The notes under the pieces were generated by a model. It was not told the DNA's origin. It saw only the letters and a program-made list of their open reading frames with translations, and did no database searches. Positions 16,289 through 25,941 of a stretch of 64,000 nt of DNA are shown here, in pieces (positions within the stretch are counted from its first letter, which is position 1; each line of letters begins with the position of its first letter). The position numbers were made by a program, and so were the translations under genes. The stretch is from an uncultured Carboxylicivirga sp. (GTDB lineage: Bacteria; Bacteroidota; Bacteroidia; Bacteroidales; Marinilabiliaceae), in assembly GCA_947491945.1 (NCBI GenBank), contig CANLLN010000001.1, positions 406,209 to 470,208 on the forward strand. The letters run 5' to 3'.

Positions 16289-16945
16289 TTAGTCTTCAGC
16301 ACCAATTTTCAGTAGCTCCACCTCAAAAATAAGAGCAGCATAAGGCGGTATTACCTGGCCTGCTCCGCGCTTGCCATAGGCAAGGTTATAGGGGATGTAA
16401 AAAATGCTTTTCCCACCTTCTTTCATCAGTTGAAGGCCTTCTGTCCACCCGGGTATTACCCTATTGAGGGGAAATGAAACTGCATCACCACCTTCTGAGC
16501 TATCGAATACCTGCCCATTGATCAGTGATCCTTTGTAGTGTACCGTTACTATATCGGTGGCTTTGGGAGAGGCTCCTGTACCTTCTTTCACTACTTTATA
16601 TTGCAGTCCGCTTTCAGTGCTTACTACACCCTCTTTTTTGGCGTTGGCAGCTAAAAAATCAATGCCCACCTGTGCTTTGCTTGCTGCAATCACGCTGCTG
16701 GCTTCTTCCATCGATAGCTGTCCTGCCTCGGTCATTCCTTCACGAAGACCAGCTGCCACCATGTTGGGGTCTAAGCCATTTTCTGATGCCAGCTCACGAG
16801 CCATCATAAGGCCGTAGCTATAGCTCAGGCTGTCGGCCTGGCTGGTCATTTTAGCCGGTGCTGACGGGCTGGTGCAAGAGGGTGATAAAACGATAGCAGC
16901 CAAAGCGATGCTGCCCATTGTAATTTTTGTCAATACTTGTTTCAT
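16289..16945 (-). CDS. FKBP-type peptidyl-prolyl cis-trans isomerase, lipoprotein
   Basis: 218 residues from the ATG at 16945; an upstream in-frame ATG at 16972 is possible, but the lipoprotein signal begins naturally at MKQVLTK. The signal ends LSPSC, a plausible lipobox with the lipidated Cys. Residues 45-110 form the helical dimerisation domain of FkpA/Mip-type isomerases (SYSYGLMMAREL). Residues 115-215 are the FKBP domain with VTVHYKGSLINGQVFDSS, VIPGWTEGLQLM and YAALIFEVELL. It catalyses proline isomerisation in periplasmic or surface-facing protein folding. Single gene; the tRNA lies downstream. Confidence 0.85.
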   Translation of the reverse strand: MKQVLTKITMGSIALAAIVLSPSCTSPSAPAKMTSQADSLSYSYGLMMARELASENGLDPNMVAAGLREGMTEAGQLSMEEASSVIAASKAQVGIDFLAANAKKEGVVSTESGLQYKVVKEGTGASPKATDIVTVHYKGSLINGQVFDSSEGGDAVSFPLNRVIPGWTEGLQLMKEGGKSIFYIPYNLAYGKRGAGQVIPPYAALIFEVELLKIGAED

Positions 16946-17104
16946 GCTATTGTATTTAATTTTATAGGCCATGGTAAATGTACAAATGAGTTTGATTATT
17001 TCGCCGCATGTAAAAATGGGTAATCAAATTAAAATGTTCATTTCATAGCGATATGCATTAATGCCAAAGGTATTGAAATAGTTGGATAAGCAATACTCAG
17101 GTGC

Positions 17105-17809
17105 CTAGCCCAACAAAAGAAATATGGCGGGTCTTTTATTGATATCCGGCAACTTCCCTTTCCACTGTGCAATGGTTTTTGTTTGGATGTATTCGCTGTC
17201 TAGCGTAATATCGCAAGCGATGCAAAGGCGTGTTTGGGGGCGACAGGCATTCACCAGCTCTTGCAGTAGCTTGGTGTTTCGGTAAGGGGCTTCAATAAAT
17301 AGCTGAGTCTGTTTTTCGCGTATTGATCGCTCTTCAAGGTGCTTAATGTGTTTGCCTACCTCGCCTTTCTTAAGCGGGATGTAGCCATTAAAAGCAAAGC
17401 TCTGGCCATTCAGTCCTGAGGCCATCACAGATAGTAGGATGGAGGAGGGACCCACAAGGGGTATCACCTGCACATTTTTTGTATGGGCTAGGTACACTAC
17501 ATCGGCACCCGGATCGGCCACACCCGGACAGCCAGCCTCGGATAGTAAGCCCAAATTATGTCCGTCAAAGAGAGGATTTAAAAATCCCGGTATGTCATTG
17601 GGGTTGGTGTGTTTGTCAAGCACAAAAAACTGTAACTCATCAATGTCAATGGCTTTATCTACTTTTTTGAGAAAGCGTCGTGCTGATCGGATATTCTCAA
17701 CAACAAAGTATTTGACGGATCGGATGAGATCAATTGTGTCAGTGGATAGATTTCGTTCTATAGGACTTTCGCCCAGTGTGTTGGGTATTAAATATAGCTT
17801 ACCTTTCAT
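17105..17809 (-). CDS. RsmI-like SAM-dependent methyltransferase (tetrapyrrole-methylase fold)
   Basis: 234 residues from the ATG at 17809 (MKGKLYLIPNTLGE); a longer ORF to 17917 has no conserved start. The motif GLLSEAGCPGVADPGADVV (about residue 80-98) matches the RsmI family signature (SDAGTPGISDPG-like), and VGPSSILLSVMASGL follows as in 16S rRNA 2'-O-ribose C1402 methyltransferases. It is the short Bacteroidota form and lacks the C-terminal extension, so the exact substrate may differ from E. coli RsmI. Transcribed away from the BASS transporter gene, from a shared intergenic region. Confidence 0.8.
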   Translation of the reverse strand: MKGKLYLIPNTLGESPIERNLSTDTIDLIRSVKYFVVENIRSARRFLKKVDKAIDIDELQFFVLDKHTNPNDIPGFLNPLFDGHNLGLLSEAGCPGVADPGADVVYLAHTKNVQVIPLVGPSSILLSVMASGLNGQSFAFNGYIPLKKGEVGKHIKHLEERSIREKQTQLFIEAPYRNTKLLQELVNACRPQTRLCIACDITLDSEYIQTKTIAQWKGKLPDINKRPAIFLLLG

Positions 17810-17965
17810 GGTCTCGTATTTTGAGGATGCCCGATACAGCACGCTTATGTTTACTTTGTCTGTGGCACCCTTTTGTAACAGTGAGCAAAAGTAAACAAAT
17901 ACCGTGCGTGCCGCCATATATAATTAATCATGTTTTTAATGTAGATCCGTTCTAAATAAAATTTG

Positions 17966-17973
17966 TAAGTTTG
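17966..17973 (+). promoter_or_regulatory. -7 element (TAAGTTTG) before the BASS transporter
   Basis: TAAGTTTG fits TAnnTTTG, 33 bp before the start at 18006. No clear -33 TTTG at the usual distance. Confidence 0.35.
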
Positions 17974-18005
17974 TTCAAATACATTAATGTTCAAACCTTT
18001 CGAGT

Positions 18006-18935
18006 ATGCCCATGCGAATACTTATTAATATATTACGTAACCGAAATTTTGTTCTTGTTTTTGCCGTACTTATGGGGCTCACACTTGGTCAGTGGGCGCA
18101 CAGCATTAAGGATTATACAATTTTTGTGCTGGCGCTTGTAATGACCTTTTCCATGACGAACATACGCACCACCAGCCTATATCCGCCGCAACGGCTTATT
18201 AAACCCATGCTTATGGGCATCCTGCTTAACTATGTGGTTTATGCCCTGGTGATGATTGGACTGGCATACTGGCTCATCGATGATCGGGATTTATTCTATG
18301 GTTTTGTGGTGATTGCAACAACTCCGCCCGGAGTGGCTATTATCCCTTTTTCCCATATTTTAAAAGGAGATGTTGAATATGCCATCAAAGGAGTATTGGG
18401 TGCTTTCCTGTGTACGGTATTGATCACTCCTTTTGCTGTGGGGTGGATCACAGGTAATGAGGGTATTGCGGCTTGGGATCTGTTTCTATTGATGCTCAAA
18501 ACCATTGTATTGCCCTTACTGTTATCGCGCATTCTTCTTCTGCCAAAATTATTTTTTGTGGTTGATCAGGTTCGAGGTAAGGTGGTTGATTGGGGCTTTG
18601 CTACCCTCATCTTCATTGCTGTGGGGCTTAACAGAAACGTGTTTTTTAGCGATCCCGCAATTTTGTTGCGTATTGCAGTGGTGTTATTTATTGTGCATTT
18701 TATTATGGGCTTGTTATACGAGCGCTTGTGTTATTTTCTGGGGCGTGATACTGTACGTGCCATGTCTGAAAACCTTTTGCTAACGGTGAAGAGTTCAGGG
18801 TTTGCGGTGGTGACGGCCATTACACTATTTGGGCAAAAGGCAGCCATACCAACGGCCGGTTTGGCAATTTTTGTGCTGCTCTATCTTCTTTTTCTATCGT
18901 TCCGCATGGATTTGCGGAATCGACTTAAAAACTAA
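18006..18935 (+). CDS. BASS-family (bile acid:sodium symporter-like) transporter
   Basis: 309 residues, almost wholly hydrophobic, with about nine to ten membrane segments. The segment ATTPPGVAIIPFSHILKGD and the later SSGFAVVTAI carry the conserved discontinuous-helix signatures of the BASS/arsenical-resistance-3 superfamily. The substrate cannot be told from sequence; homologues carry organic anions with sodium. Start may be ATG 18006 or 18012. It ends convergently with the porin gene, overlapping it by 11 bp. Confidence 0.7.
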   Translation: MPMRILINILRNRNFVLVFAVLMGLTLGQWAHSIKDYTIFVLALVMTFSMTNIRTTSLYPPQRLIKPMLMGILLNYVVYALVMIGLAYWLIDDRDLFYGFVVIATTPPGVAIIPFSHILKGDVEYAIKGVLGAFLCTVLITPFAVGWITGNEGIAAWDLFLLMLKTIVLPLLLSRILLLPKLFFVVDQVRGKVVDWGFATLIFIAVGLNRNVFFSDPAILLRIAVVLFIVHFIMGLLYERLCYFLGRDTVRAMSENLLLTVKSSGFAVVTAITLFGQKAAIPTAGLAIFVLLYLLFLSFRMDLRNRLKN

Positions 18936-19944
18936 CCTCCACATTGAAAAATAGCTTGCCACTATTGACAGGTGTGGCCTGGTTAGTGCGGTGGTGCTGA
19001 TAGTTTAATGAGGCCTTTATGTGTTTAGGCACTACATGGTACTCTACGCCGGCAAATATATCTTCTCCATCTCTCTCTTGCCAATGGGCGATGTGTTCAG
19101 CTTCATCGCCATCGAAAGCATTACCCATATTAAAGGTGGAGTTCATGCCATCGATACGAGCCCACAGGCCGAAACGCTTTGTTACATTGTATTGTGTAAA
19201 AAGGGAATAGGCAGCGCGATCGTGCCCGTCGAAGTAGCCGTAGTTATTCTGAAAAGTATATTCGGCACCCAGGGTAAAGGTTTTCAGGTCGAAACCGATA
19301 AATCCGGTGATGGAAGCTAAAGGAACCGATGCTGTTGAGTAGTCGGTGTACAAGCGGGCGATGATTTTTCGATCAATTAACCAACTGGTTACCCCCAGGC
19401 TTCCCCGAAAGGCATCATCGGCCTGCCATTGCTTGTAGCCTTCTCCATTGAACAGGGCCATATCAATCGTAAAATTATTGCCTCGGTAGCTCCCTGATGC
19501 TCCGATATCAGCACTGAAATCGAATTTCTGACGATCCAGCATTGACGGTAGTATGTAACGCTTGCCCCACAGTCTTTCCTGCGGCTTAAACTGGTAGGTA
19601 TCGTGAAGTCCGAAGGCTGCAAACCACTGATCTTGCTCGTAATACACTGCCGCAGTCTTAAAAAATACATATTGCCCTTGGGCATCCTCAATTACAAACT
19701 CGCTGCCACCCACATCCACGCGCAGGTGGGCACGCCACTGCGGTGTTATCTGGTAGCGGTAGCCTAGATAGGCACGCTTTAATTCAAAGGCTTTATCATG
19801 CTCATCACCCACTATATCAGCATTAAAATTCAAGAAGAGACGACCTTCCAGCTCGCCATGTGCTTTAAAGGGTGTGTTTTCTTGCGATAATACAAGTGTT
19901 TGTATGCTAAATAGTATGATTAATAGCCTTAATTTATGTGTCAT
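18925..19944 (-). CDS. Outer-membrane porin, phosphate-selective (OprO/OprP-like)
   Basis: 339 residues. Signal peptide MTHKLRLLIILFSIQTLVLS. The mature protein has alternating hydrophobic/polar beta strands throughout and ends in a Phe (FNVEVSF), as beta-barrel outer-membrane proteins do. The N-terminal FELKRAYLGYRYQITPQWRAHLRVDVG matches OprO/P-type porins. It lies 162 bp downstream of a PiT phosphate transporter on the same strand, which supports a phosphate uptake role. Confidence 0.7.
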   Translation of the reverse strand: MTHKLRLLIILFSIQTLVLSQENTPFKAHGELEGRLFLNFNADIVGDEHDKAFELKRAYLGYRYQITPQWRAHLRVDVGGSEFVIEDAQGQYVFFKTAAVYYEQDQWFAAFGLHDTYQFKPQERLWGKRYILPSMLDRQKFDFSADIGASGSYRGNNFTIDMALFNGEGYKQWQADDAFRGSLGVTSWLIDRKIIARLYTDYSTASVPLASITGFIGFDLKTFTLGAEYTFQNNYGYFDGHDRAAYSLFTQYNVTKRFGLWARIDGMNSTFNMGNAFDGDEAEHIAHWQERDGEDIFAGVEYHVVPKHIKASLNYQHHRTNQATPVNSGKLFFNVEVSF

Positions 19945-20106
19945 AATTTCCCTGTTATTTTTATCCGTAGCTTATAGGTTTATTTGGCATAGCCCATTGG
20001 CTTGCTTCACTACGCAATACTTCTAAAAATGTTACCTTATGTGAAGTCAAATATAAGAAAAAGAGACAATCTCTAAAGAATGCCTCCTTTAAGTTCAGGC
20101 ACCGTC

Positions 20107-22356
20107 TTATTGGCCCGGGTAGTTGATGAAGTCTCGTTGTGCTTTCACAAGGTTTACCAGATGTAGCATCAGGTTTTGTGTTTCGTGCAGCACATTTAGG
20201 TAGAGAAGACTTACTTTGGTGCCCGCTTTTTCGTTTTTTATGCGTTTCAGTTGCTTTTTGCGGTTTTCACGCATCTGGCTGATTATGCTTTGTTGTTGTT
20301 CGATTAAGCTGTCTAACTGTGCATAGTCGCTTTGGTTAATGATGAGTATAGCGCGAGCCATAAAATCCTGTACTGCGCTGCGTGTGGTATTGAGCTCTTC
20401 AAACTGTTCAGGGGTAAATATTTTGTGGTTATTATCGATGTGCTCGTAGATTGGCTCTGTGACGTATGATAGACAGTGTGCCAGTTCGCGTAAGTAGTCA
20501 ATTACCTGAATATAGTATAAGCTGGAGTCGATGGCTTGCTCCTGAAGCTTTTTTACAGTTGGATAAACGTTAGTTTTAAGCTTTTTCACCTTTTTATTCA
20601 GCGTCTTCACCTCTTTATTAATTTCTTTCAGGCTGCGTCTGTCTTCGGCCTCAAAATCATAAAGGGCTTGCACGTATAGTTGTTCGGCTTTTTTCAGGAT
20701 ATCAGTAACGCTGTATTTGCATTTTTCCAATACATTTTCAACAGGTATTTCGCCATTGACTTCCTCAATCTCAAACTCATCAATTTCGGTTTCCGAATTT
20801 GTTTTTTTCTTATGGGTAAGGTGGGTTCTGAACACAACATAAATGGCGATGGCTATGAGTATAATGACAAACCAGGTGCCGATGGTGCTAATTAATGCCG
20901 CCATGATAAAAGCTACCGTAAATGCAGAAAAGGCTGTGAAGAACCAGCCGCCAATAACGGATAATACGCCGGTGATTCGATAAACGGCACTCTCGCGTCC
21001 CCAGGCGCGGTCGGCCAGTGAGCTACCCATGGCTACCATAAAAGTAACGTAGGTAGTTGAAAGTGGTAGCTTCATGTTGGTGGCTATGGAGATAAGGATG
21101 CTGGCCACCACTAGGTTAACTGAAGCACGCAGCATATCAAAAGCCGGAGCTTCCTTGCCCAGTACCTTGCGTCGTTCTTCGTAGTTCGTGGCGTCAAATT
21201 GCCGGCTGATCAGCCGACTTAGCGATTTTGGCAGTATTTTTTTAAAAGTATTAGAGGTATTGATGGAGGCACGAACGATGGAACGAGCGAAATAGGATGA
21301 GCCAAAGCGTTCATCGCCCTCCTGTTGTCGGCTTAAGTCGAGCGAGGTCTTCACTACAGCCTTGGCTTTCTTGGAGGTCCATAAGGTTACTACCATAATG
21401 GCACCGGCTATAATAAGCATATAAGTAGGAGTACTTACCTCTCCCGTTAGTGCATTCATGCCGGTATTCACGTCGCCTGTTGCTGTGAATATTTTAAATG
21501 ATTCAAACCCGGCCAGTGGAACCCCAATGAAGTTAACCAGGTCGTTTCCGGCAAAGGCCATGGCCAGTGCGAAGGTGCCTGTCAGTACAATAATTTTCAG
21601 GATATCAGTTTTAAACAGGAGCTTAAGCCCTTGGAGGATAACGGTCCAACCAACCAGGCTGAGGGCTATAATAGTTAAGCCGTTATTTTTGATCCACTCT
21701 TTGGAGGCAGCATCCATAAAAGAAGCCCCTTTGGCTCCTTTAACAAGTATAAAGTAGGTGATGGCTGTGATAGCGATACCACCCCATATTGCGCCAAAAT
21801 AAATGAGACGTCGCCAATAGTCAAACGAAAAGATAAGCCTTGTAAAATACTGTATCAAAGCTCCTGCGCTAAATGAGATGACTACGGATAGCAAGATGCC
21901 GATGATGATGGCTAATGCCTTGGCGGTATTAATATGATCGCTTAGGCTCAGATCCGGGTTATTTGACATCTTTACAAGAGCAATGGCTACTGCGGCACCC
22001 AGAATTTCAAAAACAATGGATACCGTAGTGGATGTGGGCATCCCAAAGGTGTTAAATACATCCAGCAGTATTACATCGGTAATCATCACAGCCAGAAAAA
22101 TGATCATAATCTCTGAGAAGATGAAGTATTGAGGGTTGAAAATACCCTTGCGTGCTACCTCCATCATGCCGCTCGAAAAGGTGGCGCCAAACAGGATGCC
22201 TGCAGCAGCTACTATCATAATATATTTGTATGGTGCTGCCTTAGCGCCAATGGCTGAATTCAGAAAGTTGACCGCATCGTTACTTACTCCAACAATCAGG
22301 TCTGAAATGGCAAGTACAAAAAGTACTGCGACCAATACTAAATATATATTTTCCAT
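20107..22356 (-). CDS. PiT-family inorganic phosphate transporter with PhoU-like C-terminal domain
   Basis: 749 residues. Two halves of the PiT fold are visible: the N-terminal signature DLIVGVSNDAVNFLNSAIG (residues 20-38) and the internal copy FAGNDLVNFIGVPLAG near residue 268, among 12 or so membrane segments up to about residue 520. Residues 535-749 are a soluble helical region resembling PhoU/DUF47, often fused or paired with PiT proteins in Bacteroidota. It imports phosphate with a cation across the inner membrane. Upstream there are 11-bp-spaced repeats like a PHO box, and the porin gene follows. Confidence 0.88.
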   Translation of the reverse strand: MENIYLVLVAVLFVLAISDLIVGVSNDAVNFLNSAIGAKAAPYKYIMIVAAAGILFGATFSSGMMEVARKGIFNPQYFIFSEIMIIFLAVMITDVILLDVFNTFGMPTSTTVSIVFEILGAAVAIALVKMSNNPDLSLSDHINTAKALAIIIGILLSVVISFSAGALIQYFTRLIFSFDYWRRLIYFGAIWGGIAITAITYFILVKGAKGASFMDAASKEWIKNNGLTIIALSLVGWTVILQGLKLLFKTDILKIIVLTGTFALAMAFAGNDLVNFIGVPLAGFESFKIFTATGDVNTGMNALTGEVSTPTYMLIIAGAIMVVTLWTSKKAKAVVKTSLDLSRQQEGDERFGSSYFARSIVRASINTSNTFKKILPKSLSRLISRQFDATNYEERRKVLGKEAPAFDMLRASVNLVVASILISIATNMKLPLSTTYVTFMVAMGSSLADRAWGRESAVYRITGVLSVIGGWFFTAFSAFTVAFIMAALISTIGTWFVIILIAIAIYVVFRTHLTHKKKTNSETEIDEFEIEEVNGEIPVENVLEKCKYSVTDILKKAEQLYVQALYDFEAEDRRSLKEINKEVKTLNKKVKKLKTNVYPTVKKLQEQAIDSSLYYIQVIDYLRELAHCLSYVTEPIYEHIDNNHKIFTPEQFEELNTTRSAVQDFMARAILIINQSDYAQLDSLIEQQQSIISQMRENRKKQLKRIKNEKAGTKVSLLYLNVLHETQNLMLHLVNLVKAQRDFINYPGQ

Positions 22357-22693
22357 CAGAAAAGTAGTTTAATGTTTTTTTGCGCGGCAAACTAACCATG
22401 TACTGTGCTGCCTGATGTTGATTTAATATTAGGTGAATGTTAACTTTGTGTTAACGCTCATTAAGTTAGGCTATTCTTTCTACTTTTTCAAGAGCTGAAA
22501 GGCATTAGGCTAGTTATACAGAGGATATGTGCGAGGGAATAAATCTGTGTTATTATCGTTAGTGAGTCCTCATATCTTAAAAGGTTTTTTGTAGTTTTGC
22601 GCTACTTTTGCAATAAAATAGGGCAAGTAAGTGATAAACTTGTAGATGATGCTTATCTTAAAGAGGTGAAAGCAGTCTTTAAAAATGGATTGA
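22357..22693. other. 337-bp divergent intergenic region (PiT / LysE)
   Basis: Contains PHO-box-like repeats (22438-22455) on the PiT side and a -7 element TACTTTTG (22603-22610) on the LysE side. Nothing else recognised. Confidence 0.5.
22438..22455 (-). promoter_or_regulatory. PHO-box-like direct repeats upstream of the PiT gene
   Basis: The minus strand reads GTTAACACAAAGTTAACA: two TTAACA units 5 nt apart, i.e. an 11-bp period, 82-99 bp upstream of the PiT start. The 11-bp period is the spacing used by PhoB/PhoP response regulators, and TTAACA-N5-TTAACA is the Bacillus PhoP pattern. Its role here is inferred. Confidence 0.4.
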
Positions 22694-23332
22694 ATGAGTG
22701 TTGGAAATATAATTGAGGGTATTAAAATTGGCATGTTAGCGTCTATACCTCTGGGCCCTATTGGTGTTTTGGTGGTGCAGCGTACACTTAACAAAGGTCA
22801 TCTTTCAGGCTTTATATCAGGTTTGGGGGCGGCGCTTTCGGATACTATTTATGCCATTATTGCCGGTTTTAGTCTATCTTTTATTATTGGTTTTGTTGAA
22901 TCGCAATTGTTATGGATTCAGATTTTTGGCGCTATCATTTTAATATTGCTGGGGCTTAAAATATTTTATACCAATCCGGCTATTCAATTGCGACGTCAGA
23001 AGAAGAAAAGTACCAGTTTGCTGCAGGATTTTCTTTCTACCTTTGCACTTACTATAGCTAACCCATTGGCTGTGTTTCTGTTCCTGGCATTTTTTGCCAG
23101 CTTTAGGGTTGTGGGTACTGAAAATACAGCTTTTGATAATCTTCTGCTCATCATGGGGGTAATGGCCGGGGCTGCTGCCTGGTGGTTGATTCTAAGTTCT
23201 CTGATTAATTTATTTCGCTCCAGAATTAACTTAAGACGCCTTTTTTGGATCAATAAGATTGCGGGAAGTACCATTATTGTATTGGTGGTGCTGGCTTTCA
23301 GCATCTGGGTAGGGCAGGAGTATCTTTTCTAG
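22694..23332 (+). CDS. LysE-family amino-acid exporter
   Basis: 212 residues, six membrane segments. N-terminal IGMLASIPLGPIGVLVVQRTLNKG matches the LysE/RhtB signature, with GLGAALSDTIYAIIAGF and the basic loop IQLRRQKKKS between the halves. Exports an amino acid or related solute; the substrate is unknown. Single gene with a -7 element TACTTTTG at 22603-22610; ends at a bidirectional terminator facing menB. Confidence 0.8.
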   Translation: MSVGNIIEGIKIGMLASIPLGPIGVLVVQRTLNKGHLSGFISGLGAALSDTIYAIIAGFSLSFIIGFVESQLLWIQIFGAIILILLGLKIFYTNPAIQLRRQKKKSTSLLQDFLSTFALTIANPLAVFLFLAFFASFRVVGTENTAFDNLLLIMGVMAGAAAWWLILSSLINLFRSRINLRRLFWINKIAGSTIIVLVVLAFSIWVGQEYLF

Positions 23333-23345
23333 TAGATATAATATT

Positions 23346-23380
23346 AAAGGCCATCTCATGCGAGACAGCCTTTCTTAATT
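23346..23380. terminator. Bidirectional terminator between LysE gene and menB
   Basis: AAAGGC...GCCTTT with an inner TCTC/GAGA pairing around ATGC, followed by a T-rich tail. Confidence 0.55.
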
Positions 23381-23418
23381 TTTTCATCATTGATGATGAG
23401 TACGATATTTCCTGTAGG

Positions 23419-24240
23419 TTAAGGAAATTTAGGAAACTGCTGAAAGTCAGGGTCACGCTTTTCAAGGAAAGCATTACGTCCTTCCTGGGCTTCTTCCATC
23501 AGGTAAAACATTAGTGTTGCATCACCAGCCATCTCCATAATACCCGTTTGTCCGTCCAGCTCGGCATTTAAGCCTCGTTTAATCATGCGCAGTGCCATAG
23601 GGCTGCGTTGAAGCATCGTTTTGCACCATTCTACCGTCGTATCTTCCAGTTCTTCCAAAGGCACTACGGTGTTAACAAGTCCCATGTCTTCTGCTTCTTT
23701 GGCCGAATATTGTTTGCACAGGAACCATATTTCACGGGCTTTTTTCTGCCCCACGTGGCGCGCCAGGTACGATGAACCAAATCCACCATCGAAACTACCT
23801 ACTTTGGGACCACTCTGTCCGAAGAGGGCACTGTCAGCTGCAATGGTGAGGTCGCATACCACATGCAGAACATGACCACCGCCAATGGCATATCCGTTCA
23901 CCATGGCTACCACTGGTTTGGGTAGTGAGCGAATGCGCTTATGTAGGTCAAGTACATTTAGGCGGGGCACGCCACCTTCGTCGATATAACCACCATGGCC
24001 TTTAACATTTTGGTCGCCGCCCGAGCAGAATGCCTTATCACCTTCTCCGGTGAGAACAACAACGCCAATATCCTGACGTTCGCGACAGATGTCAAAGGCA
24101 TCAATCAGCTCCTTTACGGTTTTGGGTCGAAAGGCATTATAAACGCGTGGTCGGTTGATGGTTATCTTACCTATGCCCTCAAAGAATTCAAATTTAATAT
24201 CTTCATATTCTTTTACTGATGTCCAGTTACGTTGACTCAT
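23419..24240 (-). CDS. menB: 1,4-dihydroxy-2-naphthoyl-CoA synthase
   Basis: 273 residues, starting at MSQRNW (24240), where ATGA overlaps the menD stop; an extended start at 24258 would lie inside menD. Crotonase fold: oxyanion-hole segment [10 protein letters not shown] and [41 protein letters not shown], all characteristic of MenB. It closes the second ring of the naphthoquinone from o-succinylbenzoyl-CoA. Third gene of menF-menD-menB; menC, menE and menA are not in the window. Confidence 0.95.
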   Translation of the reverse strand: MSQRNWTSVKEYEDIKFEFFEGIGKITINRPRVYNAFRPKTVKELIDAFDICRERQDIGVVVLTGEGDKAFCSGGDQNVKGHGGYIDEGGVPRLNVLDLHKRIRSLPKPVVAMVNGYAIGGGHVLHVVCDLTIAADSALFGQSGPKVGSFDGGFGSSYLARHVGQKKAREIWFLCKQYSAKEAEDMGLVNTVVPLEELEDTTVEWCKTMLQRSPMALRMIKRGLNAELDGQTGIMEMAGDATLMFYLMEEAQEGRNAFLEKRDPDFQQFPKFP

Positions 24241-25928
24241 AATTCCTCTTTTAAGCATTTAAAATACGATTTAAGTACACCCGCATTTTCTTTGGCTGGT
24301 GTTTTTACTTCTAATAGAATGGGTTGCTCACTATCAGCAAACAATTGTTGCAGACAATCGTCCATGGATGCTTCACTGTCGGCATGCAAGTATTTCAGCC
24401 CATACATTTCGGCAAGTGGTTTCATGTTTAGTTGGTGAGCAGCTTCGAAATACGTCTCCAGCTCATCAGTATTTGATGGGCCCGGTATAAAACGAAAAAT
24501 ACCTCCCCCGCCGTTGTTGATTACAACAATACGCAACTTATTGCTCATGTATTTGTTCCACAGTCCATTGCTGTCGTAAAGGAAGGAAAGGTCGCCCACG
24601 ATCAGAAGTGTGGGCTGCTGGCTGATATGACAGGCACCCACGGATGTGCTGAGACTTCCGTCAATGCCGCTTGTGCCTCGGTTACAAAAGCTATTGCGGT
24701 TGTAGAAGGCCGTAAATAGCTGGGCGTAACGTATGGTAGAGCTGTTACCCCATTGAAGCTGCCAGTTTTCGGGTAGCTGTTTGGCCAGCACAGCGTGTGC
24801 CTTTAAGTCATTCCAGGTTGTTTTAGACAGGTATTCATCATGGTGTTGAACCGATCGCTCGTTTCGTTTATGCCAGGTATTAGCATAACGGCTTTTCACC
24901 GGGCTAACGCGGGGTAGCAGTTGCTTAAAAAAGTCGAGCGGTGTGGACTGTATGCTTATACTCAACTGCTGGTAGGTATCAAAGTGATGATGAACAGGGC
25001 TGATGTGCCAGTGTTCCTTGGCTTTGTAGCTTCTCAAAAAGCTTTTAATCATTTTTGATACTACCGCACCATCCGTGGTGATGAGCAGGGAGGGTTTAAA
25101 AAAGTGAGCTTCGTCTTCGGTAATGGTCGATACTACTTTATCTACTCCTGCTATTATTTTACCACCAACTAGGTTAGAAGTGTTCTCGACCAGCACAACA
25201 ATCTGTTCAAGGTCAGCCAGCTTTTCTACGATTGTCTGAAGTGCATCATTAGGAGTTTGTTGCCCTACAATGAGTAATACCTTGTCGTGCTTGTGCCATG
25301 CCTCGCACAATTCATCCATATCCTGATCGGCAATGCATCCGGTGGCTCTCAGCTGTTTTACAGGAGGTTTATGTTCCTCAGGGTGTACGGTTTTGCCATA
25401 GAGGGGTTCGTCCAAAGGAACATTGATATGTACCGGTCCGGCCATGTTGTGGCGGCAATGGAAAAAGGCCTCACTCACCAGTCGGTTAACATACCAGGTG
25501 TTGGCATTTTTAGAGGTTGGTAGTACGCAGCTGTATTTCACAATATTATCCAGTGCACCCGTCTGGCGTATGGTTTGTCCGTCGCCCTGATCAATCCATT
25601 CCATGGGGCGATCGGCACTGATTACCAATAAGGGTATGTTTTGGTAATAGGCTTCGGCAATGGCCGGTGCATAGTTAAGTAAGGCTGAACCACTTGTGCA
25701 TACGAGCGCAACAGGTCGTCCGGTTTGCTGCGCCATGCCCAGGGCAAAAAATGCGGCACTGCGCTCGTCCACAATGCTGAAACATTGAATATCGGGGCAG
25801 GCATTAAAGGTGATGGTTAGTGGCGCATTGCGAGAACCCGGTGAAATGACCACTTCGCGCAGTCCTTCAGTCAGGCATATATCAATTAATGTTTTAACAA
25901 CTTTTTTATCAGAAACGGCTTTATTCAT
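24237..25928 (-). CDS. menD: 2-succinyl-5-enolpyruvyl-6-hydroxy-3-cyclohexene-1-carboxylate synthase
   Basis: 563 residues. N-terminal thiamine-diphosphate PYR domain with [11 protein letters not shown] (residues 25-35) and the catalytic-type Glu in [16 protein letters not shown]-terminal PP domain has [15 protein letters not shown] and the cofactor-binding [15 protein letters not shown]. These are specific to MenD. It adds succinic semialdehyde (from 2-oxoglutarate) to isochorismate. It follows menF by 13 bp and overlaps menB by 4 bp. Confidence 0.95.
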   Translation of the reverse strand: MNKAVSDKKVVKTLIDICLTEGLREVVISPGSRNAPLTITFNACPDIQCFSIVDERSAAFFALGMAQQTGRPVALVCTSGSALLNYAPAIAEAYYQNIPLLVISADRPMEWIDQGDGQTIRQTGALDNIVKYSCVLPTSKNANTWYVNRLVSEAFFHCRHNMAGPVHINVPLDEPLYGKTVHPEEHKPPVKQLRATGCIADQDMDELCEAWHKHDKVLLIVGQQTPNDALQTIVEKLADLEQIVVLVENTSNLVGGKIIAGVDKVVSTITEDEAHFFKPSLLITTDGAVVSKMIKSFLRSYKAKEHWHISPVHHHFDTYQQLSISIQSTPLDFFKQLLPRVSPVKSRYANTWHKRNERSVQHHDEYLSKTTWNDLKAHAVLAKQLPENWQLQWGNSSTIRYAQLFTAFYNRNSFCNRGTSGIDGSLSTSVGACHISQQPTLLIVGDLSFLYDSNGLWNKYMSNKLRIVVINNGGGGIFRFIPGPSNTDELETYFEAAHQLNMKPLAEMYGLKYLHADSEASMDDCLQQLFADSEQPILLEVKTPAKENAGVLKSYFKCLKEEL

Positions 25929-25941
25929 AGCAATGCAAAGG

